A stretch of DNA of 64,000 nucleotides, taken from DATFQI01 sp963816955. Its GTDB lineage: Bacteria > Actinomycetota > Thermoleophilia > Solirubrobacterales > Solirubrobacteraceae. Below are positions 1-9,068 of the stretch, in pieces. The stretch is from positions 372,001 through 436,000 of the forward strand of contig CAWFME010000003.1 of the NCBI GenBank assembly GCA_963816955.1, read 5' to 3'. Both the position numbers and the translations under genes were made by a program. Under the pieces are notes generated by a model. It saw only the letters and a list, made by a program, of their open reading frames with translations, did not search any database and was not told the DNA's origin. How positions within the stretch are numbered: the stretch's first letter is position 1; each line of letters begins with the position of its first letter.

Positions 1-1663
1 CTCCAACGCCTATGGCGTCGGCTCGGAGGGCACGCGCGACGGGCGCTCGGTCCTGCTCGGCAACCCGCACTTCCCCTGGCAGGGCTCCGAGCGCTGGTAC
101 GAGATGCAGCTGACCGTGCCCGGCAAGCTGAACGCGATCGGCGCCGGCCTTCAGGGCGTGCCGGTGGTCAACATCGGCTTCAACAAGCACGTCGCGTGGA
201 GCCACACGGTCTCGACCGCGCGCCGCTTCACGCCGTACGAGCTGCGGCTGAAGTCCGGCGACCCGCGCAGCTACGTCGTCGACGGCAAGGCGGTCAAGAT
301 GCGCCGCCGCAGCGTCTCCGTGCGCACGCCGTCGGGCACCCAGCGGCACACGTTCTACGAGACGCGCTGGGGGCCGGTGTTCGACTTCCCCGTGGCGGGC
401 CTGACGTGGGACGCGAAGAACGCATACGCGCTCGCGGACGTCAACGCGGACAACTTCCGCCTGACCAACCAGTGGTTCGAGTACGACAAGGCCCGCTCCG
501 TCGGGGACCTGCGCCGCGCCTCGGCGAAGGTGCAGGGCAACCCGTGGGTCAACGTGATCGCGGCCGACTCCGCCGGCCGCGCGTACTACGCCGACGACTC
601 GGTCGTGCCGAACGTCGACGCGGCGCTGCAGCGCCGCTGCTCGACCTCGGCGAAGGCGCCGCTGCTCCTGAGCGCCGGCGTGATCCTGCTCGACGGCTCC
701 AAGAAGTCGTGCGCGTGGGGCAACGACCGCGACGCCGTGACCCGCGGCATCCTCGGCCCGAGGGCGCTCCCGCGCGCGACCCGGCGCGACTACGTCGAGA
801 ACTCCAACGACTCCTACTGGCTGCCGAGCGCGCGCTTCCGCCTGGCCGGCTTCCCGCGCATCATCGGCCCGGAGGGCACGCAGCGGCTGCTGCGCACGCG
901 GCTCGGGCTCGTGCAGGCCGAGCAGCGGCTGGCGGGCACGGACGGGCTCGGCCCGGCCGGCTTCACGATCGACAGCATGAAGGCGGTCTTCAACGCCAAC
1001 CGCAACCTGTCGGCGGAGCTGGCCAAGGACGCCACGGTGCAGGCCTGCGCCCGCGGCGGCGCGGACCTCGCCGAGGCGTGCGCGGTGCTGATCGGCTGGG
1101 ACGGCCGCGCCGACACGACCGCACGCGGCGCCGTGCTGTGGCGCGAGTACTGGTCGCGGCTCTCGGGGGCCGGCGTGCCGTGGACGGTCCCGTTCGACCC
1201 GGCCGACCCGGTCAACACCCCGCGCGATCTGGACGCCAACGACCCCAAGGTCACCGACGCCCTGCGCGGCGCGGTCGAGGACCTGCGCGCCAAGGGCATC
1301 CCGCTCGACGTGCCGCTCGGCGACAAGCAGGCCGAGCCGCGCGGCAGCGAGCGCATCGGCATCCCGGGCTGCTCGGAGGGCGAGGGGTGCTTCAACATCA
1401 TCTCGACCCGCCGTGACGACCAGGGCAACTACGACCCGTTCACGGGCTCGTCGTTCGTGATGGCGGCAGGGTTCGACTCGCGCGGGCGCCCGAGCGGCTC
1501 TGCGGTCCTCTCCTACTCCCAGTCCGAGAACCCGGACTCGCCGTTCTACGCCGACCAGACCCGGCTGTTCTCGCAGGAGCAGTGGCTGCCGATGCGGTTC
1601 ACCGAGGCCCAGATCAAGGCCGACCCGAGCTACTCGAGGCGGGTGGTGACCGGCCGCAGGTGA
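1..1663 (+). CDS. Penicillin acylase family protein, beta chain (5'-truncated by window)
   Basis: This is an Ntn-hydrolase that cleaves amide bonds of acylated substrates (penicillin acylase / acyl-homoserine-lactone acylase superfamily); the substrate is not predictable. The reading frame is open from base 2 and begins SNAYGVG, which matches the N-terminal nucleophile Ser created when family precursors self-cleave at a Gly-Ser bond. The window therefore starts at the first residue of the mature beta chain, and the signal peptide, alpha chain and spacer lie upstream. About 553 residues remain, the usual size for a beta chain. Later segments (GFNKHVAWSHTV, ETRWGPVF, NSNDSYW) fit the family. 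An ATG at 104 is internal and not the true start. Usually exported in this family. Confidence 0.9.
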   Translation, partial: SNAYGVGSEGTRDGRSVLLGNPHFPWQGSERWYEMQLTVPGKLNAIGAGLQGVPVVNIGFNKHVAWSHTVSTARRFTPYELRLKSGDPRSYVVDGKAVKMRRRSVSVRTPSGTQRHTFYETRWGPVFDFPVAGLTWDAKNAYALADVNADNFRLTNQWFEYDKARSVGDLRRASAKVQGNPWVNVIAADSAGRAYYADDSVVPNVDAALQRRCSTSAKAPLLLSAGVILLDGSKKSCAWGNDRDAVTRGILGPRALPRATRRDYVENSNDSYWLPSARFRLAGFPRIIGPEGTQRLLRTRLGLVQAEQRLAGTDGLGPAGFTIDSMKAVFNANRNLSAELAKDATVQACARGGADLAEACAVLIGWDGRADTTARGAVLWREYWSRLSGAGVPWTVPFDPADPVNTPRDLDANDPKVTDALRGAVEDLRAKGIPLDVPLGDKQAEPRGSERIGIPGCSEGEGCFNIISTRRDDQGNYDPFTGSSFVMAAGFDSRGRPSGSAVLSYSQSENPDSPFYADQTRLFSQEQWLPMRFTEAQIKADPSYSRRVVTGRR

Positions 1664-1875
1664 GAACCGACGCGCGAGGGATCGCGCTCGTCGTCGTCTC
1701 GACCCTTCAGGTCGGGGCGGCGTTCGCCGTCACGCTGTTCGACGAGGTCGGCAGCGCCGGAGCGGCGCTGCTCCGGCTGGACATCGCCGCGCTCGTGCTG
1801 CTGGCCGTCTGGCGCCCGAGCCGGCCGTCGCTGGTGGGGCAGGAAAACCACCAACGCGGCTTGAGTGATTCGTGA
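1660..1875 (+). pseudogene. EamA/RhtA-type exporter, N-terminal fragment
   Basis: A GTG overlapping the acylase stop opens a frame reading VRTDARGIALVVVSTLQVG and then AAFAVTLFDEVGSAGAALLR and LDIAALVLLAVWRP. This is the first one and a half transmembrane segments of an EamA-family (RhtA-like) amino-acid or metabolite exporter. Homology stops near base 1832, and the frame runs into unrelated sequence with a stop at 1875. The family is normally about 290 residues with ten membrane segments, so more than 80% is missing. It probably formed a two-gene unit with the acylase before a deletion joined it to the next segment. Confidence 0.6.
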
Positions 1876-1988
1876 AGAATCTCATCGTCCCGGATTAACA
1901 GCGTGCCTCCGAACGCGATCTCGGTCAGGCCCGCGCTCTGGGCGTAGGTGTTCGGGAACACGAACGTCTGCCCGCTCGCGACGGCAGG

Positions 1989-2462
1989 GTGCCGCCGGCC
2001 AGGTCGAGATCGTCCTGGGCCGTCGCGATCGTCGCGAAGCCGCCTTCGACGACCACGACCCCGACCCCGACCCCGACGCCGGCAGGCCCGCCGATCCTCA
2101 TCACCGACCCCGCGTCGCGGGTCTTCGGTGCCCGCACCCTCGTCACGCTGCGGCTCGCGTCGAAGCGGGTCCGGCCCAAGGGCCCCCTCAGGGTCCGCGT
2201 CGCCAACGGGAATCCCTTCGCCGTCGCGGCCCGCCTCGCCGGCCGGACGGTCGAGCGCGCCGGCCGCCGGACGGCGCTGCCGGCCCGCCGTGTGATCGTC
2301 CCCGCTCGCGGGGCCCGGACCGTCGCGCTGAAGCTCCCGAAGGCGCTGCGGACCGCGCTCCGCCGTCACGGCCGGGTCGCGATCAGGCTCACCGCCGCCG
2401 TCACCGACCATGCGGGCAACCGCCGGACCGTGACGAAGCGGGCCACGGTCAAGCGCCGCTGA
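1989..2462 (+). CDS. C-terminal part of a secreted/surface protein with Thr-Pro linker
   Basis: The function is not recognised. After a short low-complexity start there is a TTTTPTPTPTP linker (around residue 20) and then a basic beta-rich module ending DHAGNRRTVTKRATVKRR. That ending is typical of the cell-surface modules at the end of long exported proteins in Solirubrobacter-like genomes (family knowledge, not tested). There is no signal peptide at the first ATG, so I infer a 5'-truncated gene. The sequence between 1833 and 1988 shows no gene I can name. The 3' end overlaps the convergent Rieske relic by 14 bases. Confidence 0.4.
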   Translation: MPPARSRSSWAVAIVAKPPSTTTTPTPTPTPAGPPILITDPASRVFGARTLVTLRLASKRVRPKGPLRVRVANGNPFAVAARLAGRTVERAGRRTALPARRVIVPARGARTVALKLPKALRTALRRHGRVAIRLTAAVTDHAGNRRTVTKRATVKRR

Positions 2463-2956
2463 GGTAGGCCTCGCAGACCATCCGGTCGAACCGGTGCACC
2501 GTGTGCTCGTTGGCGGTGTACCGCCCGCGCGAGAACCCGCGCGAGCCGAGGCCCTTCTGCGTGAGCTCGCAGACCCGCCAGTCCTGGCGGTTGACGGTGT
2601 CCCAGAAGCCGACCGCGCGGCGGCGCCTCACCGGAGACGTCCACGAACACGAGCCCGTGCAGCTCCTCCCAGCGCAGCTCGCGCAGGCTGAAGCACGCCG
2701 GGTCGAAGCGCTCGTCGGGCGGCGTATGGAGCACGCCGTCGAACCCGTAGGACCACGCGTGGTAGGGGCACCGCAGCCGCCGCACGCGGCCCTCCGGCTC
2801 GTCGAGCAGCCGCGCGCCGCGGTGGCGGCAGACGTTGAAGAACGCGTGCCGCCCGCCGCTCTCGCCGGCTACGACGAAGAACCCCTCGCCGCCCAGCTCG
2901 CGCGCGAAGAACGCCCCGCGGCCGTCGAGCTCCCTGAACGGCATGCGACCGACCAT
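2449..2956 (-). pseudogene. Rieske non-heme iron oxygenase alpha subunit, internally deleted
   Basis: Ring-hydroxylating oxygenase alpha subunits use a Rieske [2Fe-2S] domain to feed electrons to a mononuclear iron. The first part (MVGRMPFRELDGRG onwards) holds the complete Rieske ligand set, CRHRG and CPYHAWSY. Just after ELHGLVFVDVSGEAPP the frame breaks. A second frame then supplies the extreme C-terminus of the family (FWDTVNRQDWRVCELTQKG, then ANEHTVHRFDRMVCEAYL). The whole catalytic iron domain is missing: about 150 codons remain where roughly 350-400 are usual. The start lies 12 bases from the divergent pgsA start, so the two probably shared a promoter region. Confidence 0.75.
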
Positions 2957-2968
2957 ACTTCGGGCCGC

Positions 2969-3529
2969 GTGTTCGACCTCACGGTCCCGAACCTCCTCAC
3001 CGTCTTCAGGATCCTGCTCGTCCCGGTGCTCGTCGCGGCGCTGCTCTCGGGCATCGACAACGGCGACCTGCTGGCTGCGGTGATCTTCGTGATCGCGAGC
3101 ATCACGGACGCGCTCGACGGCTGGATCGCGCGCCGCAACAAGGACGTCACGACGTTCGGAAAGCTGATGGACCCGCTCGCCGACAAGCTGCTGGTCACCG
3201 CCGCGCTGGTCTCGCTGGTCTCGCTGGACCGCCTGCAGGCGTGGGTGGCGATGGTGATCATCGCGCGCGAGTTCGCCGTCACCGGCCTGCGCCAGCTCGC
3301 GATGGAGCACGGCGAGGTGATCCACGCGTCCGCCTGGGGCAAGATCAAGACGACGGTGCAGATCGCGATGGTGCTCGTGCTGATCCTCGTCGACGACTCG
3401 CCGCTCTGGGTCGACCTGCTCGTCTACGGGACCGTCGTCGTGACCGTCGCCTCAGCCGCCGACTACTTCTTCGGCTTCAGAGCGTTGGTTCACGCGCGGC
3501 CGTCGAGCCACTCGCGCGTGGAGACGTGA
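2969..3529 (+). CDS. pgsA: CDP-diacylglycerol--glycerol-3-phosphate 3-phosphatidyltransferase
   Basis: Makes phosphatidylglycerophosphate from CDP-diacylglycerol and glycerol-3-phosphate, the committed step to phosphatidylglycerol and cardiolipin, at the cytoplasmic membrane. The CDP-alcohol phosphotransferase signature is complete: DALDGWIAR, then GKLMDPLADK, carrying the metal-binding Asp residues. The 186-residue length and four to six hydrophobic segments are normal. The GTG start (VFDLTVPNLLT) is chosen because it gives the family N-terminus; longer upstream readings enter the Rieske relic. The last 40 bases overlap the end of convergent folE2. PgsA and the paralogous cardiolipin synthase family are hard to separate by eye, but the gene length favours PgsA. 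Confidence 0.9.
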   Translation: MFDLTVPNLLTVFRILLVPVLVAALLSGIDNGDLLAAVIFVIASITDALDGWIARRNKDVTTFGKLMDPLADKLLVTAALVSLVSLDRLQAWVAMVIIAREFAVTGLRQLAMEHGEVIHASAWGKIKTTVQIAMVLVLILVDDSPLWVDLLVYGTVVVTVASAADYFFGFRALVHARPSSHSRVET

Positions 3530-4479
3530 TGCTCGGAGTGCTCGCCTGAGGCCTCCTCGCGGCGGATCTCCCCGAGCAGGCCGAAGCGCTCGGCGACCAC
3601 GTTGTGCTGGTGGATCGTCTCCAGGTTCTCCTGGCGCGCGTAGACGAAGTGGCGCTCGGTCAAGTCTCCGAAGCGGTCGATGACGCCGCGGATCGACTCG
3701 CGCACGCAGTCCTCGACGAAGCGCGGGCGCCGGTGGGCCTTCTCGACCACGGCGCCCTCGTCGGTGCGCTTCATCAGCTCGTAGATCTCCGACGACATCG
3801 AGTCCTCGACGATCGCCAGCAGGCGCTCGGCGTCGATGTCGGTCGCGCAGTCCTCGGGACAGCCGACCAGCAGCGTGCCCAGCCCGCGCTGGTTGTGGGT
3901 GGCGACGGGCACCGCCGCGAAGATCCGCTCCACCTCGTCGGAGTCGAACCCGTCGGCGAGCAGCCGCTCGCGCGAGCTCGCCTGCACGAGACCCTGCGCG
4001 CACGGGCACGCGGTGATGCCCTGGGCGCGCACGCCGATCAGCCGCCGCGTGCCGGCCTCGGAGGCCACCGCGGTGCCGAGCAGCGTGTAGAGCTCCTGCG
4101 TCTCGATCCCGCTGACCGGCGCCGGCTTGTGCTCGGGATAGCGCGCCTCCAGGCGCACCTCGGCGCGGCGCGCGCCCTGGCGGTCGCGGACCCGCTCGGC
4201 GATGTGCATCGCCAGCGTCTCCGCCCGGAACACGCGCTCGGAGAGCACGACCTCGCCGATCGCGTCGTTGACGACCTCCTCGAAGCGCGACATGTGCGCG
4301 CCCTTCTGGCGCGGCCCGAGGTCGACGAAGCAGTCGAGCTTGGCCCAGTACAGGCGCTCGGTCCCGTCGGAGCCGATCCGGATGACCTTCTCGACGTTCG
4401 TGACGCCGACGCGCGAGAGCGAGACGTGCAGGGTCGGGGCCTGCGCCTGGACGTCTTCGAGCAGCCGAAAATCTGACAT
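3490..4479 (-). CDS. folE2: GTP cyclohydrolase IB (FolE2/MptA type)
   Basis: Converts GTP to 7,8-dihydroneopterin triphosphate, the entry step to folate. The type IB family replaces or backs up zinc-dependent FolE and uses a different fold and metal. Conserved blocks are GVTNVEKVIRI, FVDLGPRQKGAHMSRFEE, GITACPCAQ (metal-ligand Cys region) and ATHNQRG. The length of 329 residues is on the long side, close to the archaeal MptA length. The start ATG at 4479 has AGGGGG about 4 bases upstream. The 3' end overlaps convergent pgsA. No obvious zinc-responsive operator was seen in the 246-base gap to the sigma gene. Confidence 0.93.
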   Translation of the reverse strand: MSDFRLLEDVQAQAPTLHVSLSRVGVTNVEKVIRIGSDGTERLYWAKLDCFVDLGPRQKGAHMSRFEEVVNDAIGEVVLSERVFRAETLAMHIAERVRDRQGARRAEVRLEARYPEHKPAPVSGIETQELYTLLGTAVASEAGTRRLIGVRAQGITACPCAQGLVQASSRERLLADGFDSDEVERIFAAVPVATHNQRGLGTLLVGCPEDCATDIDAERLLAIVEDSMSSEIYELMKRTDEGAVVEKAHRRPRFVEDCVRESIRGVIDRFGDLTERHFVYARQENLETIHQHNVVAERFGLLGEIRREEASGEHSEHHVSTREWLDGRA

Positions 4480-4725
4480 GGGACCCCCTCGGAGGCTAGC
4501 GTCCGGACAGAACTGGACGAAAAGGGGATGCCAGCCGTACTAGACGCTCGCGTATCCGGTGCTACAAACCTCCAAGAGGCATGGACGACACACCAATTAG
4601 GTGCCCTGCCACGGCGACGTCTAGTCGCAAATTCGTTTCGACGGTACAGACGGATACTGGGAGCGGAGCATCGCCGGGGAGGCGCGATCCGCTCATGGGA
4701 CGGACGACCTTGAAGGATCGAGGGG

Positions 4726-5868
<1,143 letters not shown>

Positions 5869-5882
5869 GGTCTTGTGAGCAC

Positions 5883-5910
5883 GGCGGGGCGAGCACCGGC
5901 TCGCCCCGCC
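5883..5910 (+). terminator. Hairpin terminator after the sigma gene
   Basis: GGCGGGGCGAGC and GCTCGCCCCGCC form a perfect 12-bp stem with a 4-base loop, 14 bases past the sigma stop and 25 bases before tRNA-Tyr. No T-run follows, which is common for high-GC actinobacterial terminators. Confidence 0.7.
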
Positions 5911-5934
5911 GCTCGCTAGACTTTCCGCGCCCCC

Positions 5935-6016
5935 GGTGGGGTTCCCGAGCGGTCAAAGGGGACGGGCTGTAAACCCGTTGGCTCAGCCTTCGCAGGTTCG
6001 AATCCTGCCCCCACCA
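5935..6016 (+). tRNA. tRNA-Tyr (GTA)
   Basis: A class II tRNA of 82 nt. The acceptor arms GGTGGGG/CCCCACC pair fully, the anticodon stem ACGGG/CCCGT encloses CTGTAAA with anticodon GTA at 5969-5971, there is a long variable arm, and the T arm is GCAGGTTCGAATCCTGC. CCA is not encoded. The next gene starts 10 bases downstream. Confidence 0.96.
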
Positions 6017-6025
6017 TCTCCTCCG

Positions 6026-7855
6026 ATGTCGCTGTCCGTATGCCTGATGACCGGCGAGCCGGCAGGTCGGATCGCCGAGGTCTTGGCTCCCGTCCGTGTA
6101 GTCGCCGACGAGGTGGTGATCGCCGCCGACTCGCGGGTGACGGCGGCGACGCTCGCCGGCTACGCCTCGCTCGCCGATCGGCTGCTGCGCGTCGAGTACC
6201 GCCAGGCCGAGGCGCACCTCGCCTGGCTCTATGCGCAGTGCTCAGGCGACTGGATCCTGCACCTGGACGGCGACGAGATCGTCAGCGGCGCGCTCGCCGA
6301 GCGCCTGCCGGAGCTGATCGCCACACGGTCGATCCAGCAGTACTGGATCGCGCGGTGGTGGGTGTACGGCGACGCCGCGCACGCGCTCGACCAGGAGCCT
6401 TGGGCGTCCGACTTCAACAACCGGCTGCTGCGCAACGACGGCACCTTGCGCTTCCGGGGCCTGCAGCACACCCACGCGGATGCGGTGCGACCCTGTGACT
6501 ACGTCGCCGAGCCGATCTACCACCTAGAGCTGCTGGCCAGCTCGCTCGCCGAACGCCGCGACAAGGCGATCCGCTACGAGGCGGCGCGTCCGCATCTCAC
6601 GGCCGTGGGAGGCGGGCGCTTCAACGAGGCGTTCTACCTGCCTGAGCTACGGGCCGGCGTGCGCACGCGAGCGCTGCCGGCGGCAGACGTCCCGGGCGTG
6701 CGCCGCGCGCTCGCCGGCGACGGGGAGGTGCCCGCGGGCGACACGGCCGCCGTGCCGTCGGTGTCGCTTGCCGAGCTCGATCGCCACTGGGAGCGCCGCG
6801 CCGTCCCCGAGTCCGCCTACCGCGCACAGATCGAGCCGGCGGGGCCGGCGCCGACGCTCACGCCCGGCGAGACGGGCAAGGTGCTGTTCCGCATCGCCAA
6901 CCGGGGGACGGAGGCGTGGCCGTGGGGCCTGGACCGCGATCCGGCCATCCGCATGAGCTATCACTGGTGGCGCCCCGACGGCTCCGCGCACACGGCCGAC
7001 GGCGTGCGCACCGGCTTCTCCCGCACCGTGCTCCCCGGCGAGCAGGTGCTGGTGCCCCTCGAGGTGCTCGCGCCCGACGATCCCGGCGTCTACGTGCTCG
7101 AGGCCGACGTCGTCCACGAGGAGGTGCGCTGGTTCGGCCAAGGCTGCCGGCTGGAGGTCGCGGTCGAGCCGCTGCGCGACCTCCCCGCCGTGGGGCCGCG
7201 CCTGCGCGAGACACCGCCGTCGCGGCGGCGCCTGCGGCGGCGGCTGCGCATCCCGCTCCTCATCCATCGCGTGTGGCTCGGCGGCGCTGCCATGCCGGCC
7301 GCGCACGCGCACTTCGGGCGCACGTTCGCGGACGCCCACCCACGGTGGAAGATGCGGCTGTGGGGCGACGCTGATCTCGAGTCACTGGGCATCGGCGACG
7401 CCGAGCGCTTCCGCGCGCGCAGCCCGGCCGAGCTCTCCGACCTGGTCCGGTACGAGGTGCTCAGCCGCTTCGGAGGCGTGTACGTCGACACCGACGTCGA
7501 GTGCCGGCGCAACCTCGAAGCGCTGCTGGCCGGCGTCCAGGCGTTCGCCGCGCTCGAGCTGCCCGGCAGGGTCGGCACCGCGGTGCTGGGCGGCGTGCCG
7601 GGCCACGCCGCCTTCGTGCGCGCGGCGCGCCTCGCGCGCCAGACCGTGGGGCTGGGGCCCCACTCCGCCGACGCCACCGGCCCCTACCTCATGACCCTGA
7701 TCGCCGAGCAGGAGCCGGACGTGACGATCTTCGGTGCGGAGACCTTCTACCCCTACCTCTGGGACGAGCCGGAGCGCGCCGGCGACGATTTCCCCGAGGC
7801 GTACGCCGTCCACCACTGGTCGACCAGCTGGTGGGGCGCGGAGCAGGCGACATGA
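6026..7855 (+). CDS. Three-part glycosyltransferase: GT2-like + Ig-like + GT32-like
   Basis: A 609-residue cytosolic-looking protein likely to act in cell-surface glycan synthesis. Residues 1 to about 200 resemble a GT2 (GT-A) domain with the metal/sugar motif LHLDGDE near residues 80-85. Residues about 270-385 form a beta-rich segment (LTPGETGKVLFRIANRGTEA) like the Ig-like modules added to carbohydrate enzymes. Residues about 410-600 are GT32/DXD-type: IPLLIHRVWLGG, SDLVRYEVLSRFGGVYVDTD with the DxD, and HHWSTSWW at the end. Longer upstream readings enter tRNA-Tyr, so ATG 6026 is chosen. The stop overlaps the next start (ATGA). Acceptor and sugar are unknown. Confidence 0.75.
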   Translation: MSLSVCLMTGEPAGRIAEVLAPVRVVADEVVIAADSRVTAATLAGYASLADRLLRVEYRQAEAHLAWLYAQCSGDWILHLDGDEIVSGALAERLPELIATRSIQQYWIARWWVYGDAAHALDQEPWASDFNNRLLRNDGTLRFRGLQHTHADAVRPCDYVAEPIYHLELLASSLAERRDKAIRYEAARPHLTAVGGGRFNEAFYLPELRAGVRTRALPAADVPGVRRALAGDGEVPAGDTAAVPSVSLAELDRHWERRAVPESAYRAQIEPAGPAPTLTPGETGKVLFRIANRGTEAWPWGLDRDPAIRMSYHWWRPDGSAHTADGVRTGFSRTVLPGEQVLVPLEVLAPDDPGVYVLEADVVHEEVRWFGQGCRLEVAVEPLRDLPAVGPRLRETPPSRRRLRRRLRIPLLIHRVWLGGAAMPAAHAHFGRTFADAHPRWKMRLWGDADLESLGIGDAERFRARSPAELSDLVRYEVLSRFGGVYVDTDVECRRNLEALLAGVQAFAALELPGRVGTAVLGGVPGHAAFVRAARLARQTVGLGPHSADATGPYLMTLIAEQEPDVTIFGAETFYPYLWDEPERAGDDFPEAYAVHHWSTSWWGAEQAT

Positions 7856-8361
7856 CCGTCACCACGGAGCGCCTCTTCGGCCGTCGCCCTGAGCCGGGCG
7901 ACCTGCCCGAGTGGGTCCGGATCTTCGGCGACCCGCGCATCGACGAGGCGACCTGGCCGGCCGAGCTGCGCACGCCGGAGAAGGTCGCCGCGGTCCTCGA
8001 GCGCACGATCGAGCACTGGGACCGCTGGGGCTTCGGCGCCTGGACCGTGATCGAGCGCGGCACCGAGCGCATCGTCGGCCGTGCCGGGCTCGAGCACACG
8101 AGCAAGTTCGAGCACCCCGAGGTCGAGCTGGAGTGGTTCATCGACCCCGACGTGTGGGGGCGCGGCTACGCGACCGAGATGGCCTGGGAGGCGGTGCGGC
8201 TGGCGTTCACCGAGCTCGGCCTCGACACGCTGATCTCCTACACGACGCCGGACAACGAGGCGTCGCAGGCCGTCATGCGCAAGCTCGGCATGACCTACGA
8301 GGCCGACGTCGAGAACGCCGGCATGCCGCACGTGCTCTTCCGCCTCACACGAGTTGCCTAA
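7852..8361 (+). CDS. GNAT-family N-acetyltransferase (RimJ/RimL type)
   Basis: Transfers an acetyl group from acetyl-CoA to an unknown amine; the RimJ/L subgroup usually acetylates protein N-termini or small amines. The 169-residue protein has the expected layout: an N-terminal LFGRRPEPGDLPEWVRIFGD strand-helix, the acetyl-CoA pocket around DVWGRGYATE (the Q/RxxGxG/A-like loop) and the family's late block TTPDNEASQAVMRKLGM. ATG overlaps the glycosyltransferase stop by four bases, so the pair is probably translationally coupled. A strong hairpin region ends the unit. Confidence 0.88.
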   Translation: MTVTTERLFGRRPEPGDLPEWVRIFGDPRIDEATWPAELRTPEKVAAVLERTIEHWDRWGFGAWTVIERGTERIVGRAGLEHTSKFEHPEVELEWFIDPDVWGRGYATEMAWEAVRLAFTELGLDTLISYTTPDNEASQAVMRKLGMTYEADVENAGMPHVLFRLTRVA

Positions 8362-8399
8362 GTCGCCAACCTCGCGCCGCGGCTCGGGTCTTCAGCTCT

Positions 8400-8455
8400 G
8401 GGTCTTGCAAGACCCCAGCGTGGTCCGGGCCGGCGACCGCCTCTCGCCGGCCCGG
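8400..8455. terminator. Bidirectional double-hairpin terminator
   Basis: Two perfect inverted repeats lie between the convergent GNAT and bioY genes: GGGTCTTGCAAGACCC (8400-8415), and 12-bp arms CCGGGCCGGCGA / TCGCCGGCCCGG at 8425-8436 and 8444-8455. Both can serve either strand. Confidence 0.7.
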
Positions 8456-8463
8456 TCGCGCGC

Positions 8464-9054
8464 TCAGCGGTTCGCGAACGCCCAGGCCGTCGGCAGCAGC
8501 CCGGCGGCCAGCGCAGCCTTGAGGATCCCGCCAGGGATGAACGGCACGAAGCCGAGGTCGAGCGCCTTCCAGAGCGAGATGTCGGCCGAGACCGACAGCC
8601 ACGGCACCCCGATCGCGAAGACGACGAGCGAGCCGACGAGGAACGCGGGCAGCGCGGTCAGCGGCGTGCGGTCGTAGCGCTTCTCGGCGAGCTTGCCGCA
8701 GACCCAGGCGGAGATCGGGAACGCGACGAGGTAGCCGCCGGTGGCGCCCCACACGACGTCGACGCCGTGGGCGCCGTCGGCGTAGAACGGCAGCCCGACG
8801 AGGCCCATCGCCACGTAGAGGAGCTGGCCGAGCGCGCCGCGGTTGGCGCCCAGCGCGGCGCCCGTGAGCAGCACGGCGAAGGTCTGGCCGGTCACGGGGA
8901 CGGGACTCCCCGGGATCGGGATCGAGATCTGCGCGCAGGCGGCCGTCATCAGCGCGGCGCCGAGGACGAGGGCGGCGTCGCGCACGCGCGAGTGCGCGAG
9001 GACGTCCGCGAGGACCCTGGGCTGGGGAGCAGCGAGCGTTGCGGTCTGGTTCAT
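8464..9054 (-). CDS. bioY: Biotin transporter BioY (S component)
   Basis: Membrane S component of an energy-coupling-factor biotin importer. The 196-residue protein has about six hydrophobic segments and the family blocks ISIPIPGSPVPVTGQTFAVL, YVAMGLVGLPFYA, GGYLVAFPISAW and FIPGGILKAALAAGLLP. ATG 9054 is used; longer readings run through other genes in a shadow frame. No bioMN ATPase/T-component genes sit next to it, so it may work alone or with a shared ECF module elsewhere. It ends at a bidirectional terminator. Confidence 0.93.
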   Translation of the reverse strand: MNQTATLAAPQPRVLADVLAHSRVRDAALVLGAALMTAACAQISIPIPGSPVPVTGQTFAVLLTGAALGANRGALGQLLYVAMGLVGLPFYADGAHGVDVVWGATGGYLVAFPISAWVCGKLAEKRYDRTPLTALPAFLVGSLVVFAIGVPWLSVSADISLWKALDLGFVPFIPGGILKAALAAGLLPTAWAFANR

Positions 9055-9068
9055 GACGCAGCGTCTTA

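Noticed and set aside
1707..2411. A minus-strand frame with LTEIAFGGTLLIRDDEI and a segment like a protein fragment
   Set aside because: Part of it looks non-random but no family is recognised, and the rest is an Arg/Gly shadow of the Thr-Pro linker gene. Too weak to annotate.
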